Below, piece by piece: positions 1-7,700 of a stretch of DNA of 64,000 bases. The DNA is from JBMOMT01 sp049324835 (lineage in GTDB: Bacteria; Chloroflexota; Anaerolineae; CAYNKW01). The position numbers and the translations under genes are program-made. The stretch lies in assembly GCA_049324835.1 (NCBI GenBank), contig JBMOMT010000059.1:62001-126000 (forward strand), written 5' to 3'. How positions within the stretch are numbered: the stretch's first letter is position 1; each line of letters opens with the position of its first letter. The notes beneath the pieces are model-generated. The model searched no databases and was not told where the DNA came from. It saw only the letters and a list, made by a program, of their open reading frames with translations.

Positions 1-348
1 GTGGTGGGCAGTCTGGTCAAAGCCAACTTTCCGGCGCGATTGGTGGGTGCGGTGGTCTGTCCCGAAGATGCCAAGGTGGCCACTGGTCTGTCCGGCACCG
101 GCGCTGAGCGGCTGAGTGGGCGCGGCGACTTTTTGTTAGTGGTCCGTGGGGAGATCATCCGGCTGCAGGCGGCTTATGCCTCGACGCGGGAAATCGTCGA
201 GGCGGCGCGATTGCAGCCCTCTCATGGCGCGCCACAGTCTTCCGGTGGCGCGTTGCGGGCTGCACCCAAGAAAGTCATTCGCTGGGCAGAGTCTATGCGG
301 GCGGGCATGATGCGTCAGATGGAGCTCTGGCAGAAAGCTTCGGCCTAG
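1..348 (+). CDS. FtsK/SpoIIIE-type DNA translocase, C-terminal fragment
   Basis: Partial gene, open to the left edge of the window. The 115 visible residues match the end of the FtsK/SpoIIIE motor domain. The segment SLVKANFPARL resembles the 'IKANIPTRIAF' stretch of FtsK, followed by a GAERL-GRGD-LL motif, which in FtsK lies near the end of the RecA-like ATPase fold. The Walker motifs lie upstream of the window. The tail after about residue 55 is not the usual winged-helix gamma domain, so this may be an FtsK-like ATPase of a mobile or conjugative type rather than the cell-division protein. It heads a run of five small plus-strand genes. The family call is fairly secure; the exact role is not. 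Confidence 0.7.
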   Translation: MVGSLVKANFPARLVGAVVCPEDAKVATGLSGTGAERLSGRGDFLLVVRGEIIRLQAAYASTREIVEAARLQPSHGAPQSSGGALRAAPKKVIRWAESMRAGMMRQMELWQKASA

Positions 349-360
349 AAAAGGAACGCC

Positions 361-603
361 ATGGCGCTGGAGGTTTGGTACAAGACGGACATTCAAAATG
401 CGTTGAGCGCCGCCGAGCAGGCCAGTGAGGCGGCCATGAGGGTCGCCAATCGTGAAAACGATCCTTTCCTGAGCGGCTATCAGGTCGGTTTCCGTTCTGC
501 CCTGGTTACGCTGGCCCTGGCCTTTGGACTGGCGCCCGCCAGTTTGCAGCGAGATATGACGGCTGGCCGGCGGGTGTTGGCTGCTGGTTGGGAGGAGGGG
601 TGA
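361..603 (+). CDS. small hypothetical protein (80 aa)
   Basis: I do not recognise this protein. The start is supported by an AAGGA ribosome-binding site five bases upstream of the ATG, and the gene lies 12 bp after the FtsK-like gene and one base before the next, so it is probably co-transcribed. The sequence is Ala-rich and predicted helical, without Cys motifs or a signal peptide; the C-terminal half (about residues 40-60) is mildly hydrophobic. Cytoplasmic location is likely. No function can be assigned. Confidence 0.6.
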   Translation: MALEVWYKTDIQNALSAAEQASEAAMRVANRENDPFLSGYQVGFRSALVTLALAFGLAPASLQRDMTAGRRVLAAGWEEG

Positions 604-604
604 A

Positions 605-1003
605 ATGTCGAAACGGTGGTTTGGTCTGGGCATGGTGCTCTTTTTGGTGGCGCTGGCGGTGGTCATTGGCCTGCGCCTGGACACCGAGGCCATGGCAGTG
701 GTCGTCGGGGTGATTTTTGGCGTGGCGGCCAGCATCCCCACCAGCCTGATCGTCGTGGCCATTACCTGGCGGCGAGAGCAAAAAGCAACCGGGTATGGCA
801 ACGGTGCAGGCCGTCAGACCGCTCAGGGTGGGCTGCCGCCTTCGGTCGTGATCGTCAACCCCGGCGGTGCGACGCAGGGGTATCCCTACCGTCAACCGGC
901 GTATCTGCCCCAACCGGATGGGCAGTGGGATGCGCCGCCGCGGCAGTTTCGTGTCATCGGCGAGCCGGACCAAGTCCCCATCGACGAGGACCGCTTTTTC
1001 TAA
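605..1003 (+). CDS. small membrane protein with proline-rich cytoplasmic tail
   Basis: The protein has 132 aa. Two hydrophobic segments (about residues 6-23 and 29-50) form a helical hairpin, followed by WRRE at the membrane border and a hydrophilic tail rich in Pro, Gly, Gln and Tyr. The start codon is one base after the stop of the preceding gene, and the GGAGG site lies within the end of that gene, so translation is probably coupled. The family is not recognised. The tail ends in an acidic DEDRFF. The position next to an FtsK-like ATPase suggests a shared membrane-associated job, but that is only context. Confidence 0.6.
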   Translation: MSKRWFGLGMVLFLVALAVVIGLRLDTEAMAVVVGVIFGVAASIPTSLIVVAITWRREQKATGYGNGAGRQTAQGGLPPSVVIVNPGGATQGYPYRQPAYLPQPDGQWDAPPRQFRVIGEPDQVPIDEDRFF

Positions 1004-1027
1004 ACGCCACAACAAAAGGAGGGCAGA

Positions 1028-1288
1028 GTGGCAAAACGACGCAGCTGGCATTACCCCGAGCCGATCCAGATGGCCGACAAACGGTTTGGCTTTTTTCCTC
1101 AGGCCTTTATCTGGCATGGCCGTCGTTATCAGGTGCAGCGTGTGGAGCGCGCCTGGACGGTTTCCAGGCAGCGACTCCGCTGCCGCGTGGAACGGCGTTG
1201 CTTCCGCGTACACACCCGCGAGGGCATCTTTGATCTGTATCAGGATTTACTCGCCAACACCTGGCATCTGGAAAGGGTGTTGGCCTGA
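1028..1288 (+). CDS. DUF6504-like small protein
   Basis: The protein has 86 aa. The pattern F-IWHGRRY-V-RV, then R-FRV-T-EG-F-LY-DLL, then W-LERV resembles the short DUF6504-type proteins found in Actinobacteria and Chloroflexota, often next to DNA-metabolism genes; I recall that family from memory and could not search. The GTG start is supported by a strong AAAAGGAGGG site five bases upstream. It is very basic and Arg/Trp-rich, with no membrane segment. It is the fourth gene in the small cluster. Function is unknown; nucleic-acid contact is conceivable given the charge. Confidence 0.6.
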   Translation: MAKRRSWHYPEPIQMADKRFGFFPQAFIWHGRRYQVQRVERAWTVSRQRLRCRVERRCFRVHTREGIFDLYQDLLANTWHLERVLA

Positions 1289-1303
1289 GAGGAGATAACT
1301 CTC

Positions 1304-1576
1304 ATGAGTGACAAAATCCGGGTGGGCTGGCTCTGGTTCGACAACGATACCAGCCTGACGTTGGAGGACAAGGTTCGTCGTGCAGCGGAGCGTTATCAGA
1401 ACAAGTTTGGCCACCGGCCAGACGTCTGTTACGTTCATCCTCAGGCCATGGGTGTGGAAGAGCAGCAGTTTGGCCCGATGCGCGTCATCGCGGCGCGACA
1501 CATTTTGCCGCATCATTTCTGGCTGGGTGTGGCGGCCAATGGCAACGGGCGGTCGCCTGTCAGGGCGGCTGTCTGA
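1304..1576 (+). CDS. small hypothetical protein (90 aa)
   Basis: I do not recognise this protein from a named family. It has 90 aa, with a WLWFDND segment near the N-terminus, an amphipathic helix around residues 20-35 (LEDKVRRAAERY) and a PDVCYVHP-like strand. A GAGGAG site lies upstream of the ATG. It closes the plus-strand cluster that begins with the FtsK-like gene, with a gap of 15 bp to the preceding gene. It is likely cytoplasmic. No catalytic motif is visible. Confidence 0.55.
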   Translation: MSDKIRVGWLWFDNDTSLTLEDKVRRAAERYQNKFGHRPDVCYVHPQAMGVEEQQFGPMRVIAARHILPHHFWLGVAANGNGRSPVRAAV

Positions 1577-1673
1577 GCCATCGACAGGGCGTCTCGGCGG
1601 GCTGTTGGGTACAGGCCCAAAAAGGCGTCGTCCAAAAATAACTTGCATTTTTGAGACCAGGCGGGCCAGGCAT

Positions 1674-1781
1674 GTTTTCACCACCAAGACGTCAAGGGTT
1701 AAAAAACAAAGGGGATGAGCGCATCAGAAGCCAATCTTTCCCCTGATTTTTTGGCGGCTTTGTGTCTTTGTGGTAAAAAGG
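1674..1781. repeat. imperfect palindromic repeat (CACCAAGAC / TCTTTGTGG type)
   Basis: The left arm around 1674-1696 (TTTTCACCACCAAGACGTCA) is roughly the reverse complement of the right arm around 1757-1781 (GCTTTGTGTCTTTGTGGTAA). The 60 bp between is AT-richer than its surroundings. A related arm (GAGTCTTTGTGTCTTGGTGG) occurs at 16754-16773. Such 'ACCACCAAGACAC' palindromes are common intergenic debris in environmental bacterial genomes. I see no gene inside. The surrounding stretch 1577-1834 holds nothing else I can support. Confidence 0.5.
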
Positions 1782-1834
1782 GTGACAACCTGTCTTGAGA
1801 AAAGCGCCAAGTTATTGATGGACAAGCCCAAAGA

Positions 1835-1867
1835 AGAGGCGACGCGTTGGCTGTGTGCGTCGCCTCT
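1835..1867 (-). terminator. rho-independent-like terminator of the transporter operon
   Basis: Perfect 11-bp arms AGAGGCGACGC (1835-1845) and GCGTCGCCTCT (1857-1867) enclose an 11-base loop. Read on the minus strand the hairpin is followed by TCTTTGGG, a modest T-rich tract. It lies directly after the permease remnant and the DMT-type transporter, both on the minus strand, so it probably ends that transcript. Confidence 0.6.
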
Positions 1868-1873
1868 ATTGAT

Positions 1874-2020
1874 TCAGGGCAGCAGAAATGCCAGCACCAG
1901 CGCCGGACCCGCCTCGCCGGCGCCGATCATGGTCACGTCCAGCAACGTCAAATCACGGCTCAGCGTGACTTGTTTCGACCGGGCCTGGCTCAAGTACCCT
2001 TGCTGAAAGGACTTGGACAC
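1874..2020 (-). pseudogene. remnant of an APC-family amino acid permease N-terminus
   Basis: A GTG-started 48-codon frame reads QVTLSRDLTLLDVTMIGAG followed directly by EAGPALVLAFLLP and a stop. In APC/CAT-type amino acid permeases the first transmembrane region reads LSRDLGLLDVTMIGVGAMIGAGIF..AAG.AGPALLLAFLL. Here about 16 residues between MIGAG and EAGPAL are missing and the protein ends before transmembrane helix 2, so this looks like a decayed permease from which nearly everything was deleted. It begins 2 bp after the stop of the DMT-type transporter. It could still be translated as a short hydrophobic peptide, but I favour a remnant. The family match is from memory. Confidence 0.55.
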
Positions 2021-2022
2021 AG

Positions 2023-3024
2023 TCAGGATCCGGACTGTCCCAATGCCAGCAGGGCCGCGCCGCCGATGAACAGCGTCGCCGTCAGGCCCATCAGCGCCCA
2101 GGCCTTGCGCGGCGCGCCTTTGAACTCGCCGAAAACCAGGCCCCACAGGTAGGTCCACAGATTGCCGGCCGTGCCCAGCGGCCAGGCGATGGCCGTGCTG
2201 AGCGCCGGCACACCCAGGGCGTGGATCAGGTTGCCGCCATAATGGGCCACCGCGCAGGCGGCGGCCATCCAGCGATAGCGGGCCGGAGCCCGATACCACA
2301 CGCCCCATTGGCCCGTCCGGGTCAGCCGGCCGCCGCCCCACAGCAGCGCGCCCAGCAGGCTGCCCGTGGAAAGCAAGACCATGTAAGCCACCGCGTCCAG
2401 CCCCTCCGGGTGGCTGGTGGAGCGCATGCCGGCCGAAAGGCCGTAGGCATACGTCACGATGAGCAGTGCGCCGGCAATAGCGCGACCCACCACGCGCCAG
2501 TCGACACGATCGAGCTGCACGGCCAGTTGTGCGCCGTTGTGCTCCCGCTCCTGACCGGCCCACATGCCGATCAACACCGCCAGCGCCAGCAGCGCCGCCG
2601 CCGTCAAGATCAGCCCCGGCGATGCCCCCTCCGGCAGGCCGCCCACCGCCATCGAGACCGCCGTGCCCACCAGGATGACGATGGAAGCGCGCACCGCCAC
2701 CGTGAGCATCAACCCGATGGAGGCGATGATGCCCATGTCGATGCGCACGCCGCCGCTGAACAGCGCCCCCACCAGGAGAATCGAGAAAAAGAGGCCGGGC
2801 GAACCCTGCCACAGGCGAGCCAACTGATCCACCAGCAGCGAGCCTTCTCTCAGAAATCCCACGCCCCACATCAGGGCGCACGAAAAAATGTACACGTCCA
2901 ACAAAAAGGCATCCAGCGGATAATCGTGATCCAGGTACTTGAGGGCGATGGCCCAGGTGTTCCACAGAAACGACGCCAGCAACACGAGGGTCAGGCTGAG
3001 GCCCTGAGAGAGTTGAGGGTCCAA
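2023..3024 (-). CDS. DMT-superfamily permease (about ten transmembrane helices)
   Basis: The protein has 333 aa and is almost entirely hydrophobic, with roughly ten membrane segments in two five-helix halves separated by a hydrophilic loop around residues 160-175 (AGQEREHNGAQ). This plan fits the drug/metabolite transporter superfamily; the C-terminal 'IAWPLGTAGNLWTYLWGLVFGEFKG' region recalls the sugar-uptake (GRP/RhaT-like) branch. The substrate is unknown. The start is TTG, chosen because a perfect GGAGG lies seven bases upstream. It lies 27 bp downstream of the M24 peptidase gene on the same strand, so uptake of a peptide or amino-acid product would fit the context, but that is inference. 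Confidence 0.7.
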   Translation of the reverse strand: MDPQLSQGLSLTLVLLASFLWNTWAIALKYLDHDYPLDAFLLDVYIFSCALMWGVGFLREGSLLVDQLARLWQGSPGLFFSILLVGALFSGGVRIDMGIIASIGLMLTVAVRASIVILVGTAVSMAVGGLPEGASPGLILTAAALLALAVLIGMWAGQEREHNGAQLAVQLDRVDWRVVGRAIAGALLIVTYAYGLSAGMRSTSHPEGLDAVAYMVLLSTGSLLGALLWGGGRLTRTGQWGVWYRAPARYRWMAAACAVAHYGGNLIHALGVPALSTAIAWPLGTAGNLWTYLWGLVFGEFKGAPRKAWALMGLTATLFIGGAALLALGQSGS

Positions 3025-3051
3025 TGGTGCGCCTCCGAGGGCAAAAGCCCA

Positions 3052-4158
3052 CTACAGCAGTGTTAGATCGCGAGAAAAGGTGGTCAGGCTCTCACAACCA
3101 TCTTGGGTGATCATCACGTCGTCTTCGATGCGCACGCCGCCCTTGCCCGGCAAATAGATGCCCGGCTCGATGGTAAAGGTCATGCCAGGGCGCAGGACGG
3201 TATCGTTGCCCTCCACGATATAAGGCGGTTCGTGCACCTCCAGGCCCAGGCCGTGGCCGGTGCGGTGGATAAAGTACTCGCCATAACCGGCAGCCTCGAT
3301 CACCTGCCGGGCGACTCGATCCAACTCTTCGGCCTTGATGCCAGGCCCGGCGTGGCGTCGGGCGACGGTATTGGCTTTTTTGACCACCTCGTACACCTGG
3401 GTGAGCTCTGGGTCGGGCTGGCCCACGGCAAAGGTGCGGGTGAGATCGGCGGCATAACCGCCGTGGGCCGCGCCAAAATCGAACAGCAGCAGATCGCCTG
3501 TCTGCACGACCCGCTCCGAGGCGCTGGTGTGGGGTGATGCCGTGCGCGGCCCAGAGACGACGATGGAGCCAAAGGCTGCCGCCTGCGCGCCAGCCCGCAG
3601 CATCTCGATATGCAACATGTTTTGGATTTCCAGCTCTGTCTGGCCGGCTTTGATCTGGTGAACGGTGGCCTGGAGCGCGGCCTCGGTGATACGCACTGCC
3701 TGGCGCATGTGGGCCAGTTCAGTCTCGTCTTTGACCATACGTAACTGGGGCAGTAGAAACTCGGCTGCTTGAACACGCACATCAGGCGCGATCTGTTCCA
3801 GGCGGCGCAGTTCCAGGATGCGCATCTGGGTGTACTCGATGCCCACCGTTTTACCGGCCAGAGCCAGCTCGGATTCGGCGCGCAGAAAAGCTGCCTCGTG
3901 ACCCTCCTCGTCGCTGTAGGGGTAGAAATCGACGCCGTAGGGGATCACCTCTTTGGCGTGAGGCGTCTCCAGCGCGGGCAGGATAAGGGCTGGCCGCCCT
4001 GCGGCGAAAAAAAAGGCCACGGTGGGCCGCTCGCTGAGGTGCATGGTCAGGCCGGTCAGATAAGTGAGATTGGCCCCCGGCACCAGCGCCAGGGCATCCA
4101 GGTGATACAGCTTGAGCATCTCTGTGAGCTTTTTTAGTCGCGATTCATGGTTGTGCAT
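3052..4158 (-). CDS. M24 family Xaa-Pro aminopeptidase/dipeptidase
   Basis: The protein has 368 aa, typical for PepQ/aminopeptidase P-like proteins. The N-terminal creatinase-like domain (about 1-130) precedes the pita-bread catalytic domain. Metal ligands of the family are visible in order: FDFGAAHGGYAADLTRTF (two Asp), FIHRTGHGLGLEVHE (His) and TIEPGIY / RIEDDV (two Glu). It hydrolyses peptide bonds N-terminal to proline in the cytoplasm, using two Mn or Co ions. An AAAGGAG site precedes the ATG. The 121-bp MITE lies 24 bp upstream of the start, so the original promoter may have been displaced. It shares a transcript with the downstream DMT-type transporter. Confidence 0.88.
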   Translation of the reverse strand: MHNHESRLKKLTEMLKLYHLDALALVPGANLTYLTGLTMHLSERPTVAFFFAAGRPALILPALETPHAKEVIPYGVDFYPYSDEEGHEAAFLRAESELALAGKTVGIEYTQMRILELRRLEQIAPDVRVQAAEFLLPQLRMVKDETELAHMRQAVRITEAALQATVHQIKAGQTELEIQNMLHIEMLRAGAQAAAFGSIVVSGPRTASPHTSASERVVQTGDLLLFDFGAAHGGYAADLTRTFAVGQPDPELTQVYEVVKKANTVARRHAGPGIKAEELDRVARQVIEAAGYGEYFIHRTGHGLGLEVHEPPYIVEGNDTVLRPGMTFTIEPGIYLPGKGGVRIEDDVMITQDGCESLTTFSRDLTLL

Positions 4159-4182
4159 GGGAGCTCCTTTGATCGAAAAAAG

Positions 4183-4303
4183 GTAACTGCTCAGCCTGCC
4201 CTCCCGCAGGCCAAACTAGACGCTGGCGATTCGACAAATTGCGGCAGTGTAGGGGCACGGCATTGCCGTGCCCACAAGAGCCTGCGGAAGGGTGAGCAGT
4301 TAC
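4183..4303 (+). mobile_element. MITE-like element, copy A (121 bp)
   Basis: Terminal inverted repeats start GTAACTGCTCA and end TGAGCAGTTAC; the arms continue through a CCGCAGGC/GCCTGCGG block, about 24-29 bp in all. The centre contains a short palindrome (GGGCACGGCATTGCCGTGCCC). It is flanked by GAAAAAAG (4175-4182) and GAAAAAAAG (4304-4312), which look like an 8-bp target duplication with one extra A. It has no coding capacity. It aligns over its full 121 bp with copy B at 11378-11498 in the opposite orientation. GTAA ends and an 8-bp duplication recall IS66-family elements, which could mobilise it in trans. Confidence 0.75.
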
Positions 4304-4312
4304 GAAAAAAAG

Positions 4313-4340
4313 TTGACAATCGAAACGAGATGAGTATAAT
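4313..4340 (+). promoter_or_regulatory. promoter of tRNA-Leu
   Basis: Perfect -35 TTGACA (4313-4318) and -10 TATAAT (4335-4340) with a 16-bp spacer, ending 10 bp before the tRNA. The right target-site duplication of MITE copy A abuts the -35 box, so the insertion just missed the promoter. Confidence 0.85.
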
Positions 4341-4350
4341 TGACCCCGAT

Positions 4351-4432
4351 GCCCCGGTGGCGGAATTGGCATACGCGGCAGGTTGAGGACCTGTGCCCTT
4401 TGGGCGTGGAGGTTCAAGTCCTCTCCGGGGCA
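4351..4432 (+). tRNA. tRNA-Leu (anticodon GAG)
   Basis: A class II tRNA of 82 nt. Acceptor stem GCCCCGG (4351-4357) pairs with CCGGGGC (4425-4431), with discriminator A at 4432. The anticodon loop TTGAGGA gives anticodon GAG, which reads CUU/CUC leucine codons. The long variable arm and the T arm (GGAGG TTCAAGT CCTCT, 4408-4424) are present. CCA is not encoded and must be added after transcription. It has its own promoter and terminator. Confidence 0.95.
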
Positions 4433-4445
4433 TGCCACAAGTTAT

Positions 4446-4477
4446 AGAGACGATGCTCCGCGTGCATCGTCTCTTTT
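4446..4477 (+). terminator. terminator of tRNA-Leu
   Basis: Perfect 11-bp arms AGAGACGATGC (4446-4456) and GCATCGTCTCT (4464-4474) with a 7-base loop, followed by TTT. The following stretch to 4674 (about 200 bp) contains no gene or motif that I can support. Confidence 0.8.
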
Positions 4478-4674
4478 CATTATACTCATAAACCTGTGCT
4501 CAGCAAATGCTGGCTCCTCTGAGGGCTAGCGTACCCTGTTTACCATGATTTGATGGCTGAGCGCCGGCCCCACGTTCAGGCAGAGTCCCCAACCCGTTGG
4601 GTAACCTGCGCGGCCAACCCCAACAGGTTGTGGAATCCTGACCTTGCCGGCTCGCAGTAATAGCCCAAAACGAA

Positions 4675-4708
4675 CAGGGGCGACTCGCTGAGTCGCCCCT
4701 GCTTTTTG
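4675..4708. terminator. hairpin terminator between tRNA region and FAD/Fe-S gene
   Basis: Arms CAGGGGCGACT (4675-4685) and AGTCGCCCCTG (4691-4701) with a 5-base loop; TTTTT follows on the plus strand. It lies 30 bp beyond the stop of the minus-strand FAD/Fe-S gene and would serve that gene as well, although the T tract is on the other side. Confidence 0.6.
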
Positions 4709-4737
4709 CTCACTCGAACGTTCACTCGGTTGACAGG

Positions 4738-7700
4738 CTAACGCCCGTTCGTCGATTCGCCCCGCAAATACGCTTCCATCCTGGGCATAAAGTGTGGGAT
4801 GATCAGCGGCAGCATCTTGGGCATCAGGTTGTCCATGGCCGCCGGCATGAGATCCGGCATCTGCTCTTCCATGTGCTGCGGCATGGCAATGCGCCGGCCC
4901 ACGGCAGCCAGCATGTCGGGCATGACCTTGGGCATCATGCCCGGCAGCAGCCGCGGGAAGAGGAAAGGCATCATGGGCCGCATCATGGTGATCATGGCCT
5001 CACGCACCGGCCCCGGCGAGGCCTTGACCATGTTCATCATGGCCGGGAAGGGGCCGGGCATGGCCGCGATCATCTCTGGCAGCAGATCGGCCATGAAATC
5101 GGCCATGGCCTCCGGCTTGAGCAGGCGGATCATGGCCTCGAACACGGCCCACATCTCCAGGGCGTAGGGCGTCGAGTCGGGGTGCTCGATGCCCGCGCCA
5201 TCACAGATCAGATGGGCCAGGTCGATCACCGGCAGGTCGCGGCCGGTCTTGTCGGCGGTGACGCGGAGCTGCACCTCACAGCAGGGGCAGGCGGCCACCA
5301 GCGCCTGGGCGCCGGCGTCCTCGGCCTCTTGCAGGCGCACGTCGCCCACCCGCTCGCCCACATCGGGATCGGCCACCAGGCTCAACACCGAGCCGCAGCA
5401 GTGAGCCTGCTGGCGGTTGTGCGCCATTTCCACAAACTTGATGCCGGGAACAGCCTGGATCAGTTTACGCGGCGCTTCGTAAATCTGGCCGGCGCGGCCC
5501 ATGTGACACGAGTCGTGCCAGGTGACGGTCAGGTCTACCTTGCGGTCGAGTTCAAATTCGCCGGCCTCGATCTTGTCGGCCAGGAGTTCGCTATAGTGTT
5601 TGGCTTCGAAATCATAGTCGATGCCCAGCCTGGCCGCCCATTCGGGGTAAAAGTTGTGCCACACCAGCCAGCAGGCCGGGCAGGAGGTGACCACCGTCTT
5701 GACGCCCCGCGCCTTCATGGCCGCGACGTTGTGGCGCAGGATCGTCTCCCAGGCGTCCCACAGCCCGGCCACCAGCATGGGAATGCCGCAGCAGGCCTCG
5801 TCGTGGCCCAGATAGGTGAACTCGATGCCGGCCTTGTTCATCAGGCAGGCCGTGGCCTGGGCGATGTCGTGTTCCACGTAGGAGGCGGTGCAGCCGGGAA
5901 AGTAGGCGATTTCGGCCTTTTCGGGCAGTTTGCCCAACGCCTCTTCGGGCATCCACTTGGGCCGGTCGACGCGGTAGGAGGACCAGATGTTGTGTTCCTT
6001 GAGCAGCGATTGGCGCATGATCTCAAAGGGTGGGAAGGTCATCTTTTCCTGATCCTGGATCAACTGGCCGCGCAGCTTGAGCCAGCTCGGCTCGATGGGC
6101 AGGTCTTCGCAGCAGCGCACGTGGCACAGCTCGCAGGTGGTGCAGGCCAGGATGGTATCGACCATCTTTTGGTTCCAATCGACCTTGCCCTCCATGTAGC
6201 GCCGCAAAAAGTACCACTTGCCGCGCGGTGTCTGGCTCTCCCAGCCGCGGCCATAGTACTGGTCGCATTCGTCCACGCAGTAGCCGCACTGCGAGCAGGC
6301 ATAGGCGTACCAGGCCACGTCGTCGGGGATGCCGCGCCGGCCCTGACCCTCGATCCGCTCGCCGATGGGCGATTTGGCCGCGTTGCCAAACACCCGCACG
6401 ATGGGCTCAAAAGCCCCGGCCAGGCCCATAAATGCCGAAAGCAGCGGCTTGCCGTTCAGCACCTTGTCTGGGTTCAACAGGTTTTGTGGATCGACCTCGG
6501 TTTTGAAGGCGCGCATACGACGCACCCGCTCGGCGCCCAGGACGCGCTCTGCCTCGCGGGCAAAATAAAGGCCGGTGGCATAGGCCCGCCCGCCGTGCTG
6601 TTTGGCCACCCTGAGCACGGTCAGCGCCAGGGCAAAGGCAAAGTTGAAGGTGAATTTACGTTCGTCGTGGAGAATAAAACCCAGCAGCGTCACGTCGTCG
6701 GCTTCGTCGCTGACGGGGTGGGTGGTGATCAACCCCTCCATGAGCATCGGCAGCTTGACCCGATCCTGGATGCCGCCGAGGGCGCCGCTCAGGCTGCTCA
6801 GCGGCACCACCACCTCGCTGGGGGCGGTGCTGGGCCCCAGGCGTTTGCCGTGCATCAGGTCGAAGCGGTTCTCCCACTCGTGCTCTGCGATCTCGGCGTC
6901 CACGGCCTGCCCGCCGGCTTTGCGGGCGATGGCCTGCAACGGGGCCTCGACCGCCTCGCGCCGCGACTGGGGGGCGACGAAAAGGGCCAGGTAACTCACG
7001 GGCACCTGGGGGCGGTGCGTCTCGACCACGTGGCCGTGTTCCATGTGGGGCGGCAGGTTGTTGTGAATCTCGGCCATGGTGGGGTTGACAAAGCTGATGG
7101 ACCAGAGAGGCAGCCCCGCCTGGCGAACGGCCTGGATCGCCGTGACCAGATCGGCAGAGTTTTCGAAAGAAAAGCCCCACAGCGCCTCTGGCTCGTGGGC
7201 CCGCAGGCGGATCGTCACCTCGGTGATGAGGCCGGTGGCGCCCTCGGCGTCGCTGATCAGATCCAGACTTTGCCCTGCCCGTCCTGAGTCAGAGCGCAGG
7301 GAGCCTGCCGAATGGTCCTCGCCCGAGAACTCGCGCACCTGGCCGCCGGGCAGCACGACCCGGCAAGAGACCACGTTCTCGCGGAAGGCGCCAAACTCGT
7401 AAGCGCCAAAGCCCACGCCGCCCTGGGCCAGCCAGCCAGCCGCCGTGCTCGATGGCGCGCTGGAGGGATAGGTGCGCAGGGCCAACCCCTGCTTGTTCAG
7501 TTCTTTCTCCAGCTTTTCCCAGACCACGCCCGGCTGCACGGTGACGGTCATGGCTTCGGCGTCGACGGACAGGATTTTGTTCATCCGGGCAAAATCGATC
7601 ACCAAACCGCCGCGTGTGGGCATCACGCCGCCATAACCAGAGGTGGATTTGCCCCTCGGCACCAGCGGCACACCGTGCGTCCGGGCCAGGGCCACGAGCT

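Noticed and set aside
1874..3052. Long 392-codon minus-strand frame over the transporter gene
   Set aside because: It is out of frame with the hydrophobic DMT-type protein, has the Arg/Gly/His-rich composition of a shadow frame, and only its last 48 codons (after the transporter stop) look like a protein relic.
2563..3066. 281- and 87-codon plus-strand frames opposite the transporter
   Set aside because: No ribosome-binding site, Gln/His/Arg-rich composition and no motif; antisense shadows.
4792..7287. 831-codon plus-strand frame opposite the FAD/Fe-S gene
   Set aside because: His/Gly-rich composition without motifs; it mirrors a gene with all its domains on the other strand. GC-rich DNA produces such long antisense frames.
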